From positions 1-64,000 of the forward strand of contig NZ_JAAEEH010000015.1 of NCBI RefSeq assembly GCF_010179735.1: DNA of 64,000 nucleotides, given 5' to 3'. Below the pieces are notes generated by a model. The model had not been told where the DNA came from, searched no databases, and saw nothing but the letters and a program-made list of their open reading frames with translations. Shown here piece after piece: positions 42,383 through 51,210 of this stretch. The stretch is from Anaerotalea alkaliphila. GTDB taxonomy: Bacteria; Bacillota; Clostridia; Lachnospirales; Vallitaleaceae. A program made the translations under genes and the position numbers. Positions within the stretch are counted from its first letter, which is position 1. The number at the start of each line of letters is the position of its first letter.

Positions 42383-43606
42383 ATGTCAACGAAGTTATGC
42401 GGTCGGATCCGGGAAGACCTGGAGGTGCTGTGCCTGCGGACCGGGAACCGCCATGTGGGAAGCCCCGGGAACCAGGAGGCGGCCCGGTACATCGCAGACC
42501 GGATGCGGTCCTGCGGATTCCAGGTGGAGACACCGGAGTTTGCCTGCATCGACTGGCGGGACGGAGGAAGCAGGCTCCTCCTGGGGGAAGAGGCGCTGGA
42601 GGTGCTGACGTCCCCCTACTCCCTGCCCTGCGACCTGGCGGAGCGTCCTTACGAGACCGCAGGGACGCTCCAGGAGCTGGAGGGTAGGGATTTCACAGGC
42701 AAGATCGCCGTGCTGCATGGTGCACTTTGCAGGGAGCAGGTCATGCCCAAGAACTTCGTCTTCTACAATCCGGAGGAGCACCGCCGCATGGTGGCGACGC
42801 TGGAGGCGAAGAAGCCTCTGGCCATCGTGGCGGTCACCGCCAGGAATCCTGCACTGGCCGGAGCCGTATACCCGTTCCCCCTGTTCGAGGACGGGGATTT
42901 CCACATCCCTTCCGTCTATCTCACTGAGGAGGAAGGGGGAAAGATCCTCTCCAAACGGTCGGAGAAGCTTTCCCTGGAGATCGACTCCCAGCGGATCCCT
43001 TCGACGGGAAACAATGTCATCGGGAGGAAAAAAGGAAGGACGGAGAAGAGGATCGTGTTCTGCGCCCATCTGGATACAAAGAAGGGAACCCCCGGCGCCC
43101 TGGACAACACCACGGGTGTCGTCCTGTTGCTGGCCATGGCGGAGCTGCTGGAAGGCTATGGGGGGGACTACGGAATCGAGCTTCTGGCGGTCAACGGGGA
43201 GGATTACTACGCCGCCTCCGGCCAGATGCTGTATCTGGAGGAAAACAGGGGAAGGATGGGAGAAGTCGCCCTGGCCGTCAACATGGACGGGGCGGGGCAC
43301 AAGGGACAGCCCAGCTCCTACTGCCTCTTCAACTGCGGGGAAAGGGAACGCAGGGGGTTCACCGAGGCGTTCGGGGATCCGGAAGCGTTCCTCGAAATCG
43401 AACCCTGGCACCAAGGGGACCACATGCTGTTCGTCATGGAGGGCGTCCCCGCCATTGCCATCTCCTCCGGGAACCTCTGGGAGATCCTGTCGGAAATCGT
43501 CCATACCCCAAAGGACACCCTGGACAACGTGGACCCGGAGAAGCTGTGCGCCATCGCCCTGGCCTGCAGAAGGCTGGTAGGGCTCCACCTGGAAAAGAGG
43601 TTTTGA
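42383..43606 (+). CDS. M28 family zinc aminopeptidase-like protein
   Basis: In this 407-aa protein, the zinc-ligand pattern of M28 is visible: CAHLDTKKGTPGALDNTTG (His, Asp bridging), AVNGEDYY (Glu region), VNMDGAG and IVHTPKDTLDNV (last His). The insertion between about 80 and 190 resembles a PA-like or lid domain. It has no signal peptide, so it is probably cytoplasmic. It is one base upstream of the toroid protein gene, so the pair is cotranscribed. Confidence 0.9.
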   Translation: MSTKLCGRIREDLEVLCLRTGNRHVGSPGNQEAARYIADRMRSCGFQVETPEFACIDWRDGGSRLLLGEEALEVLTSPYSLPCDLAERPYETAGTLQELEGRDFTGKIAVLHGALCREQVMPKNFVFYNPEEHRRMVATLEAKKPLAIVAVTARNPALAGAVYPFPLFEDGDFHIPSVYLTEEEGGKILSKRSEKLSLEIDSQRIPSTGNNVIGRKKGRTEKRIVFCAHLDTKKGTPGALDNTTGVVLLLAMAELLEGYGGDYGIELLAVNGEDYYAASGQMLYLEENRGRMGEVALAVNMDGAGHKGQPSSYCLFNCGERERRGFTEAFGDPEAFLEIEPWHQGDHMLFVMEGVPAIAISSGNLWEILSEIVHTPKDTLDNVDPEKLCAIALACRRLVGLHLEKRF

Positions 43607-43607
43607 C

Positions 43608-44312
43608 ATGGACATGCGGAAACAGGCGGCGGAGGACCTGGAACGGATCCTTGGGTTCCGCCACAGCAACGGTGGGGATTTCTGGGCGACCCCGGATGGG
43701 AAGCTCGGCATCGAGAAACCCATCAGCACCCTTACGGCGCTCCTGGTCATGGGGGAACTCCAGGTGCCCGGATCCCACGAAGCCCTCCGGGGTGCGGCCC
43801 AGCTCGTGCTGGACGCCTGCGGTCCGGACGGGCGGGTCCGCATCGCCCCCAAGGGGTCGGTCTACCCCTGCCATACGGCGCTGGCGGCAGCCGCGCTCTG
43901 CCGGAACGGGTATGCAGAGGACGGGAGGGTGCAGGCAATGCTGGACCACTTGCTGGCCCACCGGTATGAGGACGGCGGCTGGCGCTGCAACAAGTTCTCC
44001 TACGGAAGGGGACCGGAAACCGAGCACTCCAATCCGGGAGTCACCCTTTTCATGCAGGTCGAATACCCTTTTCTACGCTACAACCTCTTCCAGTATGTCC
44101 ATGTGCTCTCCTACTATCCCAAGGCCAGGAAGGACCGACGTTTCCAGGAAGCCCTTGCCGCCCTGGCGGGGAAGCTGGACAGCCAGGGCAGGATGGTGGT
44201 GGAGAGGCCCAGCCGGAAGCTGGCGGACCTTTGGATCTGCAGGAAGGGGGAACCTTCCGAAGCTGCTACCCGGCGTTATAGGGAAATCGTCGCCCGGATG
44301 GAAGGAAGGTGA
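43608..44312 (+). CDS. Prenyltransferase/squalene-oxidase-like alpha-toroid protein
   Basis: In this 234-aa protein, repeated helix pairs with motifs such as HTALAAAALCRNGYAEDGRVQ and YEDGGWRC (a QW-like turn) indicate an alpha/alpha barrel of the terpene-cyclase/prenyltransferase-repeat type. The DxDD cyclase motif is not seen, so catalysis is doubtful. It follows the M28 peptidase by one base. Role unknown. Confidence 0.7.
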   Translation: MDMRKQAAEDLERILGFRHSNGGDFWATPDGKLGIEKPISTLTALLVMGELQVPGSHEALRGAAQLVLDACGPDGRVRIAPKGSVYPCHTALAAAALCRNGYAEDGRVQAMLDHLLAHRYEDGGWRCNKFSYGRGPETEHSNPGVTLFMQVEYPFLRYNLFQYVHVLSYYPKARKDRRFQEALAALAGKLDSQGRMVVERPSRKLADLWICRKGEPSEAATRRYREIVARMEGR

Positions 44313-44316
44313 GACC

Positions 44317-44375
44317 ATGCATCACGACGCGAACGACCCGGAGGAGTACATCCGCCAGCTGCCCGAGGAACGCAG
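44317..44375 (+). pseudogene. N-terminal fragment of a DUF1801 protein
   Basis: The start MHHDANDPEEYIRQLPEERR looks like the first 20 residues of DUF1801 (YdhG-like) proteins, with a good SD (GGAAGGTGAG). The frame then runs into a terminator hairpin and continues as low-complexity sequence to a stop at 44640, antisense to the DUF4332 gene. The body of the gene is missing; a C-terminal piece of the same family is at 22696. Confidence 0.45.
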
Positions 44376-44424
44376 GAAAAATCCCGGATTCCAATTAGGA
44401 AATCCGGGATTTTTCCTGCGTTCC
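44367..44424. terminator. Very strong bidirectional terminator
   Basis: A perfect 24-bp stem (starts GGAACGCAGGAAAAATCCCG) with a 10-nt loop; A/T runs in the arms serve both strands. It separates the M28/toroid unit from the convergent DUF4332 gene. Confidence 0.93.
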
Positions 44425-44428
44425 ATCT

Positions 44429-44833
44429 TCAATAGCTCAAGGTTCGGGGCAGGGTTGCGGCCTGGTGGATCCAGTCCGCCACCTGTGCCTGGGTGGGCAT
44501 CTTGTGCACATGCTCCTTGGTTGCGTTGGTTTCCTGCAGCTTGTGCAGGAGGTGCTCCGCATTGCGGGTGGCCAACTCGGGAACGGTATCCACGCCGGAC
44601 GCCTTCAGCAGTTCGGCGTACTCGCCCCCCACCCCTTTGATCCGGGTCAAGTCCGCATAATTGGCCCATGTCAGGATCTGCTTTTCGGGAAAACCGGTCT
44701 TGGCGGCAAGTTCGCTCCGTCCCTTCCTGGTGGCGCAGACCGCCAGCAGGTCATCGACATTCCTCACGCCGGCATCCTCCAGTGTGGAGATGGATGCTGT
44801 GGTCATCCCTTCGATTACAGTCAGTTTGTACAT
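44429..44833 (-). CDS. DUF4332 helix-hairpin-helix protein
   Basis: This 134-aa protein has two HhH-type repeats: TLEDAGVRNVDDLLAVCAT near residue 17 and TRIKGVGGEYAELLKASGVDTVPELA near 62, characteristic of DUF4332. Such proteins resemble the DNA-binding HhH of topoisomerase/RuvA but their role is unknown. It is monocistronic, with its own promoter and terminator. Confidence 0.88.
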   Translation of the reverse strand: MYKLTVIEGMTTASISTLEDAGVRNVDDLLAVCATRKGRSELAAKTGFPEKQILTWANYADLTRIKGVGGEYAELLKASGVDTVPELATRNAEHLLHKLQETNATKEHVHKMPTQAQVADWIHQAATLPRTLSY

Positions 44834-44880
44834 GGTTCAACCCCTCTCTGGAAAAATGGGACAAGGATGGTTTCAACTAA

Positions 44881-44909
44881 ATTATAGTCTTCTTGCAGGG
44901 GGATTACAA
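44881..44909 (-). promoter_or_regulatory. Sigma-A promoter of the DUF4332 gene
   Basis: On the minus strand, TTGTAA and TATAAT lie 17 bases apart, ending about 48 bases before the start codon. Confidence 0.7.
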
Positions 44910-44959
44910 GGGTGGAAGGGCGGATTTTCAGAAAGGCTCTTGGGTTGGCGAGGGATGAC

Positions 44960-44988
44960 TTGAATTCTAGGGAAAAAAGGAGGATAAT
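44960..44988 (+). promoter_or_regulatory. Sigma-A promoter of the ClC gene
   Basis: TTGAAT and GATAAT with a 17-base spacer, 30 bases before the ClC start. Confidence 0.6.
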
Positions 44989-45017
44989 TGAAGTAGATTA
45001 AAACAAGGAGAGAATGC

Positions 45018-46568
45018 ATGAAAAACAATTTGAACAGCATGACGTCCCATGACTACAGGAAGATACCGCTGGTTCTGGCCAGCCTGGCCGTAGGACTTGT
45101 TGCGGGAGCCGTTGTCGTATTGTACAGGATCGTGCTGGGGATGGCGGAGGAGTTCGCCTTCGCCATGTACGGTTTTTTCAAAACGCACATGGGATGGATT
45201 CCCTTGCTGTTTGGGGGACTGGTGCTTCTAGGATTCATCGTGTCCCATCTGGTCGCGAAGAACAGGATGATCAGCGGAAGCGGCATCCCCCAATTGAAGG
45301 GAATCATCCTAGGCTACTTCCAGCAGCGATGGCTGCACACCGTGGTGATGAAATTCATCGGGGGGACCTTGGCCATCGCTGGGGGCCTTTCCCTGGGGCG
45401 GGAGGGTCCGTCGATCCAATTGGGGGCCAGCGTGGCCGAGGGATTGGGCAACAAGGTGGGGAGAAGCCGGATGGAGAGGAAAATACTCATGGCCAGCGGT
45501 GCCAGCGCGGGCCTGGCGGCTGCGTTCAATGCGCCCCTGGCGGGCGTGCTGTTCGCACTGGAAGAGATCTTCAAGTACTTTTCCCCTCTGATCCTCCTGT
45601 CCACCATGGCGGCGGCGGTTGTTGCGGAATTCGTCTCGAAGCAGGTGTTCGGATTCGAGCCCGTCTTCCATTTCGCCTTGACTAAAACCATGCCGCTGGA
45701 GAATTACTGGATGCTGGTTGTCATGGGTGGACTGCTGGGACTGTTGGGGGCCTTCTACAACCGGACCCTGCTGCAGGTGCAGTCCCTCTACAAGAAGAAC
45801 GGCTTTCTGACGGAGCGCAACCGGATCGTCCTGCCCTTCCTGCTGGCGGGTGTGCTGGGGCTGGCGTTCCCCATCGTCCTTGGGGGAGGGCACCGGATTG
45901 TGGAACAGCTGAATCTGGAAAACGGCCTGGGCCTTCTGCTTCTTATTTTCACGGTCAAATTCGGTTTTTCCATGGTAAGCTTCGGGTCGGGAGCTCCAGG
46001 GGGAATCTTTCTGCCGCTGCTGGTACTGGGTTCGGTACAGGGAGCCATGTTCGCCACGGTGGCCATCCGGTATCTGGGCGTTGACCCTGCCCTTTTCCAC
46101 AACTTCGTCATCTTCGCCATGGGGGGCTATTTTGCCGCAATCGTAAGGGCTCCCATCACAGGCATCGTGCTGATCCTGGAGATGACAGGAAGCCTGCACC
46201 ACCTGCTTGCCCTGTCCATCGTCTCCATGACGGCCTACATCGCGGCGGACCTGATGAAGAGCCTGCCCATCTATGATTCCTTGCTGGACAGGCTGGTTTC
46301 CGACCATCATATACAGGAAGAGGAGGAGCACAGCCACAAGGTGATTGTGGAAATCGTGGTGCAGCACGGATCCTCTATGGAGGACAAGGCCGTGAGCGCA
46401 ATACCTTGGCCGAAAAAGTGTCTGCTGGTGAGCGTCAAGCGGGGCGAAAAGGAGATTCTCCCCCGGGGCAATACGGTGCTGAAGGCTGGGGATTACCTGT
46501 TCGTGCTGACGGACATCAACAGCGAATGGCTGACGCGGAAGACGCTGGAGGAACTTAACGCCTACTGA
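45018..46568 (+). CDS. ClC family chloride channel/antiporter with TrkA-C domain
   Basis: This 516-aa protein has about 10-11 membrane segments over the first 420 residues and the ClC selectivity motifs GSGIPQLKG, GREGPSIQLG and SFGSGAPGGIFLP. The 'gating' Glu in GREGP is present. The C-terminal ~75 residues (VVQHGSSMEDKAVSAI...GDYLFVLTD) are a TrkA-C/RCK_C ligand-binding domain, a common bacterial variant. It moves Cl-, possibly exchanging H+ or fluoride. It stands alone behind its own promoter. SD is AAGGAGAG. Confidence 0.94.
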   Translation: MKNNLNSMTSHDYRKIPLVLASLAVGLVAGAVVVLYRIVLGMAEEFAFAMYGFFKTHMGWIPLLFGGLVLLGFIVSHLVAKNRMISGSGIPQLKGIILGYFQQRWLHTVVMKFIGGTLAIAGGLSLGREGPSIQLGASVAEGLGNKVGRSRMERKILMASGASAGLAAAFNAPLAGVLFALEEIFKYFSPLILLSTMAAAVVAEFVSKQVFGFEPVFHFALTKTMPLENYWMLVVMGGLLGLLGAFYNRTLLQVQSLYKKNGFLTERNRIVLPFLLAGVLGLAFPIVLGGGHRIVEQLNLENGLGLLLLIFTVKFGFSMVSFGSGAPGGIFLPLLVLGSVQGAMFATVAIRYLGVDPALFHNFVIFAMGGYFAAIVRAPITGIVLILEMTGSLHHLLALSIVSMTAYIAADLMKSLPIYDSLLDRLVSDHHIQEEEEHSHKVIVEIVVQHGSSMEDKAVSAIPWPKKCLLVSVKRGEKEILPRGNTVLKAGDYLFVLTDINSEWLTRKTLEELNAY

Positions 46569-46658
46569 TCCCATGAAAGGGGGTGGTCCATCGGTTTGAT
46601 TGTTTCCGGACCCAGGCAGCCGCAAGGCTGCATCAGCAGATCGACGGAGGTGAAAGAA

Positions 46659-47714
46659 ATGAAGAAGAAACTGTTTGCAACATGCATGGCAGCCATCCTT
46701 TTGTTTGGCATGGCTGTGCCGGCAATGGCGGAAGATTCTGAAATGCTCCGGTTGCGTGACAGGCTGCAGATCACCAGTCCCGCACGGATCCAACAGCAGG
46801 ACCGCCTGCGGGACGGAACCGGCCCCGGCTTCCCTGATGTCCAGCGCCACTGGGCTTTGGAACCGGTACAGGAGGCGGCCCAGTGGGGACTGGTCAAGGG
46901 CTATCCCGATGGAAGTTTCGGACCGAACAGGAACATTTCCGGTCCGGAAGGCGTGATGATGCTGAGCCGGATGCGGAACTGCCTAGCGGGCGTAGACACG
47001 GCCACGGGCCCGGCCATGGAAGTGGTGACGGGACCTGCCGTTGAAATCGATTGGGACCGGCTGCCGCCTTGGGCAAGGGAGCAGATGCGGGAAGAGACCG
47101 CACTGAGGATCGCCACCCAAAGCGAGTTCTACAAGGAGCTCCAGCTGAACCGGCTGCAGCTGGCGGTGATGCTGGCGAAGGCGTTGGATCTGGAACCGAT
47201 GGACGTCCCGGCGGGAACAACGGTGTTCTCCGATACCGGAGCGCTTCCGGCGGAAGACCTGGGTCATCTGCACGCGCTCAAGAGCTTGGGAATCATCCAG
47301 GGCTACCAGGGGGCCTTCAATCCGGAGAGGTTGGTCAACAGGGCGGAAGCGGCCGTGATGATGGTCAATGTGTTGCGGAGTCTGGACGAAAAAGCCGGGG
47401 AATACAGCGTCCTTGACCTATTCCTCACCGTGAAGCTGCAGGAAAACCCCAGCACAGGCTATGCCTGGGCATACCAGATGGACAAGGAAGGGATACTGGA
47501 GTTGGACAGCGACGCCTATGCCGCACCGGATGCCGATGGAGGCATGGTGGGTGCCGCCGGCCAGCACACGTGGGTTTTCAAGGGTGTGGGTGAAGGCACG
47601 GTGCGGCTGGAATTCCACTACTACAGGCCCTGGGAAGCCGTGGATACGGCTGTCGATGCCCGCATTTTCACCGTCAGCGTAGGTGCGGACAAAACAATCG
47701 TGGATGTCCGGTGA
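46659..47714 (+). CDS. SLH-domain protein with C-terminal chagasin-type protease inhibitor
   Basis: This 351-aa secreted protein has a signal peptide (about 1-24, AMAED) and SLH-like repeats (FPDVQRHWALEPVQEAAQWGLVKGYPDGSFGP near residue 53; a second near 190-250). Residues ~255-345 form a chagasin/I42 inhibitor domain, with the loops NPSTGYAW, GAAGQHTWVFKGV and YRPWE that block cysteine proteases in characterised members. This suggests a wall-bound cysteine-protease inhibitor. The start at 46659 follows GGAGGTG; the transcript ends in a hairpin. Confidence 0.9.
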   Translation: MKKKLFATCMAAILLFGMAVPAMAEDSEMLRLRDRLQITSPARIQQQDRLRDGTGPGFPDVQRHWALEPVQEAAQWGLVKGYPDGSFGPNRNISGPEGVMMLSRMRNCLAGVDTATGPAMEVVTGPAVEIDWDRLPPWAREQMREETALRIATQSEFYKELQLNRLQLAVMLAKALDLEPMDVPAGTTVFSDTGALPAEDLGHLHALKSLGIIQGYQGAFNPERLVNRAEAAVMMVNVLRSLDEKAGEYSVLDLFLTVKLQENPSTGYAWAYQMDKEGILELDSDAYAAPDADGGMVGAAGQHTWVFKGVGEGTVRLEFHYYRPWEAVDTAVDARIFTVSVGADKTIVDVR

Positions 47715-47721
47715 CAGCACA

Positions 47722-47782
47722 TGAAAGCCCCCGCAAGGAGAGGTCCGGTTGCCGGCAACCATCCTCCCCTGCGGGGGGTTTC
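47722..47782 (+). terminator. Terminator after the SLH-chagasin gene
   Basis: A GC-rich imperfect stem (GAAAGCCCCCGCAAGGAGAGG with its near complement at 47763-47782) ends in GGGTTTCTG. Inner GGTTGCCGGCAACC can also pair. Confidence 0.7.
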
Positions 47783-47805
47783 TGTTTCCGGGGAGCATTT
47801 TCCGG

Positions 47806-47833
47806 TTGACACTGCTGGAGACGATGTTATAAT
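47806..47833 (+). promoter_or_regulatory. Sigma-A promoter of the NSS transporter gene
   Basis: Consensus TTGACA and TATAAT with a 16-base spacer. Confidence 0.85.
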
Positions 47834-47864
47834 GTGTTTTGGCGAAAGAAGAAAGGAGCACATT

Positions 47865-49217
47865 ATGCAAGAAAGAAGCGAGTTTTCCAGCAAGATCGGT
47901 TTCGTACTGGCGGCAGCCGGTTCCGCGGTAGGATTGGGCAACATCTGGAGGTTTCCCTACCTTGCGGCAAAGTACGGCGGAGGGCTGTTCGTACTGATTT
48001 ATATTTTCTTCATCACAACCTTCGGATATGCCATCATGACATCGGAAATCGCCATCGGCAGAAAGACAAGGCTGAGCCCCATTGGCGCTTATGCAGCCCT
48101 GGACAAGAGGTTCAAGTTCATCGGGGTCATCGCCGTGCTGGTGGCGGCGCTGATCGTCCCCTATTACAGTGTGATCGGCGGCTGGATCATCAAGTATCTG
48201 GTCACCTTCGCATCCGGTGGGCATCTGGCGGCGGCAAAGGACGACTTCTTTGTGGGCTTCATCACAAGTCCCCTGGAACCTGTGCTTTGGCAGATCGTAT
48301 TCGTGTTGCTGGCGGCCTTTGTGGTGTTCAAGGGAATCAAGGACGGCATCGAGAAGGTCAACAAGGTCCTGATGCCGGTGCTGATCGCCCTTTCCCTTGG
48401 GATCGGAATCTATGCCATGACCCTTCCGGGGGCTTTGGATGGACTGAAGTATTACCTGATTCCCGACTTTTCCAGGTTCTCCATGGAAGGTGTCCTGGCC
48501 GCCATGGGGCAGATGTTCTATTCCCTGTCGCTGGCCATGGGCATCATGATCACCTATGGTTCCTACCTCAGCAGGAAGGACGACATCAAGAAATCGGTGA
48601 AGCAGATCGAGGTCTTCGACTCGGGTGTGGCCATGCTGGCGGGTTTCATGATCGTACCTGCCGTATTCGCCTTCTCGGGCGGGAGCGCGGAAGCCCTGAG
48701 TGCAGGGCCGGGACTGATGTTCATCACGCTGCCCAAGGTTTTCGGCAGCATGGCCCTGAGCTCCCTGGTGGGAAGCGCCTTCTTCCTGATGGTGCTTTTC
48801 GCGGCAATCACCTCCGGCATCTCCCTGATGGAGGTGGTGGTTTCCACACTTTGCGACAAGTACAGGATTTCCAGGAACAAGTCGGTTGCGGTCACGACAA
48901 TCTTCACCATCCTGATGGGTGTGCCCTCTTCCCTGGGCAACGGCATCTGGAGCCACATCACCATCTTCGATCTTGCGATCCTGGATTTTTTCGATTTCGT
49001 CACAAACGCCGTTCTGATGCCGGTGGGTGCCTTGTTCATGTGCATCTTCATCGGCTACATCCTCAAGACCGACGAAATCGCGGAGGAAGCCAACGAATCC
49101 TCCACCATACAGACCAAAAGATTCTATACCGTCATGGTCCGGTATGTCGCCCCCGTCTTCATCATCGCGGTGTTGTTGAGCTCCGTGCTGGCGACCTTCG
49201 GCATCATCAAATGGTGA
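47865..49217 (+). CDS. Neurotransmitter:sodium symporter (NSS) family transporter
   Basis: This 450-aa protein has about 11 transmembrane segments, and the TM1 signature AAAGSAVGLGNIWRFPYLAAKYGGG holds the Na+/substrate-binding residues known from LeuT. Bacterial NSS proteins import amino acids such as Leu, Trp or Tyr with Na+. It is monocistronic, with a strong promoter upstream and a terminator right after. SD is GAAAGGAG. Confidence 0.95.
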   Translation: MQERSEFSSKIGFVLAAAGSAVGLGNIWRFPYLAAKYGGGLFVLIYIFFITTFGYAIMTSEIAIGRKTRLSPIGAYAALDKRFKFIGVIAVLVAALIVPYYSVIGGWIIKYLVTFASGGHLAAAKDDFFVGFITSPLEPVLWQIVFVLLAAFVVFKGIKDGIEKVNKVLMPVLIALSLGIGIYAMTLPGALDGLKYYLIPDFSRFSMEGVLAAMGQMFYSLSLAMGIMITYGSYLSRKDDIKKSVKQIEVFDSGVAMLAGFMIVPAVFAFSGGSAEALSAGPGLMFITLPKVFGSMALSSLVGSAFFLMVLFAAITSGISLMEVVVSTLCDKYRISRNKSVAVTTIFTILMGVPSSLGNGIWSHITIFDLAILDFFDFVTNAVLMPVGALFMCIFIGYILKTDEIAEEANESSTIQTKRFYTVMVRYVAPVFIIAVLLSSVLATFGIIKW

Positions 49218-49222
49218 CCGCA

Positions 49223-49256
49223 AACGGCATGTCCATGGACATGCCGTTCTTTTTTT
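49223..49256 (+). terminator. Terminator of the NSS gene
   Basis: A fully palindromic AACGGCATGTCC/GGACATGCCGTT hairpin is followed by CTTTTTTT. Confidence 0.93.
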
Positions 49257-49307
49257 ACACTAGGAAAGTTCGTCCAAGCTTGTTTGGGACCAAGCTTTCC
49301 TAGTGTA
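49256..49307. repeat. 52-base palindrome with TA ends (MITE-like or attenuator)
   Basis: TACACTAGGAAAG (49256-49268) is inverted at 49295-49307 as CTTTCCTAGTGTA. The similarity extends inwards (TTCGTCC versus CTTGGTCC). It follows the NSS terminator directly. A one-mismatch copy of one arm lies at 41720. Confidence 0.6.
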
Positions 49308-49347
49308 GTCTGAATGCATACGAAGTATGCTTTCTTGTAGAGGGCTG

Positions 49348-49376
49348 TTGTAAGAGGGGCGCTGTAGGATTATAAT
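49348..49376 (+). promoter_or_regulatory. Sigma-A promoter of the BCCT gene
   Basis: TTGTAA and TATAAT with a 17-base spacer, 23 bases before the start. Confidence 0.75.
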
Positions 49377-49398
49377 GGGTACAAAAGGAGGTATGGAT

Positions 49399-51195
49399 AT
49401 GGAGGAGGACAAGAAAAGGGAACTTGATTCCAAACGGGCGTTGGCGAAGAAGTTGAAGAAGGCCGAAGCGGAAGCCAGAAGGAAAGCGATCAAGGAGCGG
49501 CAGCCGTTCAAGGGACTGCAGATCAGACCTACGGCATCCCTGTTCGACGATGCAGGCAGGAAGGAGCCCGGTGAGGGGAACTGGGAAGGGTTCGGCTTCG
49601 ACATCCATCCCCATGTCACGCTTATTTCCAGCGTTCTCCTGGCGATCTTCATTGGAGGCACGCTGTTGTTCTCCGAGGCGGCGGAAGCCTTTTTCGGAAG
49701 CGCATTGGGTGCCATCACCAAGGAGGCGGGATGGTTTTTCATCCTGGCCGCGAACTTCTTCATCGCAGCCGCCCTGTTCTTTTCCCTAGGCAGGTTTGGC
49801 GGCATCCGGATCGGAGGGAACAATGCCAAGCCGGAGTTCAGCAAGCCTGCATGGTATGCCATGCTCCTTAGCGCAGGGATGGGGATCGGGCTGCTGTTCT
49901 GGAGCGTAGGGGAACCGGTGCTGCACCTAAGCACGCCGTCCCCCATGTTCGGGGATGTGGTGTCCGGGTCGGCGGAAGCCGCCCAAGCGTCCATGGTCAC
50001 CACCTATTTCCACTGGGGAATACATCCGTGGGCGATCTACTCCGTCGTGGGCCTTGGCCTGGCGTTTTTCGCCTATAACCGGGGACTGCCCCTGACCATC
50101 CGCTCCGTCTTCTACCCGGTCATCGGAAACAAAATCTACGGCTTCTGGGGCAACATGATCGACGTCCTGTCGGTCCTTGCCACCCTCACCGGTCTGGCGA
50201 CCTCCCTGGGCTTGGGAGTCGCCCAAGTGAATGCGGGCCTAAACTTCCTGTTCGGCATCAGCATCAGTACAACCACCCAGGTGCTCCTGATAGCGGGCAT
50301 CACAGCCCTGGCCACCACATCGGTTGTCATGGGCCTGGATGGGGGTGTCAAGAGGCTGAGCGAAATCAACATGGTGCTGGCGGGCGTATTCCTGCTGTTC
50401 ATCCTGATAGTGGGCCCCACCGTCTACATCCTGAGCGGATTCACCCAGAATCTGGGGTATTACCTGGCCACCATGCCGCAGATGAGCTTCTGGGCGGAGA
50501 CCTTCAAGGACACCAACTGGCAGGGCGGTTGGACCATCTTCTATTGGGCCTGGTGGATTTCCTGGTCCCCCTTCGTGGGGATGTTCATCGCCAGGATCTC
50601 CAAAGGGAGGACCGTCAGGGAGTTTGTGTTCGGGGTCATGCTCTTCCCCACGCTGCTGTCCTTCCTCTGGATGTCCGTTTTCGGAGGAACCGCCATATTC
50701 CTGGAGACCAACGGGCTTGCGGACCTGGTCGCAATCGTGGAGCAGGACGTGTCCATCGCGCTCTTTGCCATGCTGGAGCATCTGCCGCTGACGAAGCTGC
50801 TTTCCGTCGTGGGCATCATCCTGGTGACGGTGTTCTTCGTGACCTCTTCGGATTCGGGTTCCCTGGTTGTGGACCATCTGACCTCCGGGGGAAAACTGGA
50901 ATCCCCCGTGCCCCAGAGGGTGTTCTGGGCCGTGATGGAGGGGGTTGTGGCGGCGACCCTGCTGATCGGGGGCGGCCTGTCTGCGTTGCAGACGGCATCG
51001 GTGATGACCGGACTGCCCTTTGCCATCATCCTGGTGCTGATGGTATACTCCCTGTATGCCGGATTGTCCCAGGAGTACGACATGGAAGAAGCCGTGCGGC
51101 AGAAGCTGCGGGAAGTGGAGGAAAAGCATCTTCTGGAGGAAGCCATCAGTGCGGCTGTGGAAGACGAAGCTTTGGTGAAAAAAGACAACGAGTGA
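49399..51195 (+). CDS. BCCT family transporter (betaine/carnitine/choline)
   Basis: This 598-aa protein has a charged ~60-residue N-terminal cytoplasmic region, then about 12 transmembrane segments. The segment WTIFYWAWWISWSPFVGMFIARISKG is the Trp-rich BCCT signature in TM8 and MGIGLLFWSVGEP lies in an earlier helix. It probably imports glycine betaine or a related quaternary amine with Na+ or H+ for osmoprotection or as substrate. The Met at 49399 is chosen because AGGAGGT lies 6 bases before; Met 49393 is too close. It has an acidic C-terminal tail. Confidence 0.95.
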   Translation: MEEDKKRELDSKRALAKKLKKAEAEARRKAIKERQPFKGLQIRPTASLFDDAGRKEPGEGNWEGFGFDIHPHVTLISSVLLAIFIGGTLLFSEAAEAFFGSALGAITKEAGWFFILAANFFIAAALFFSLGRFGGIRIGGNNAKPEFSKPAWYAMLLSAGMGIGLLFWSVGEPVLHLSTPSPMFGDVVSGSAEAAQASMVTTYFHWGIHPWAIYSVVGLGLAFFAYNRGLPLTIRSVFYPVIGNKIYGFWGNMIDVLSVLATLTGLATSLGLGVAQVNAGLNFLFGISISTTTQVLLIAGITALATTSVVMGLDGGVKRLSEINMVLAGVFLLFILIVGPTVYILSGFTQNLGYYLATMPQMSFWAETFKDTNWQGGWTIFYWAWWISWSPFVGMFIARISKGRTVREFVFGVMLFPTLLSFLWMSVFGGTAIFLETNGLADLVAIVEQDVSIALFAMLEHLPLTKLLSVVGIILVTVFFVTSSDSGSLVVDHLTSGGKLESPVPQRVFWAVMEGVVAATLLIGGGLSALQTASVMTGLPFAIILVLMVYSLYAGLSQEYDMEEAVRQKLREVEEKHLLEEAISAAVEDEALVKKDNE

Positions 51196-51210
51196 GGGGG
51201 TGCAGGTCCA

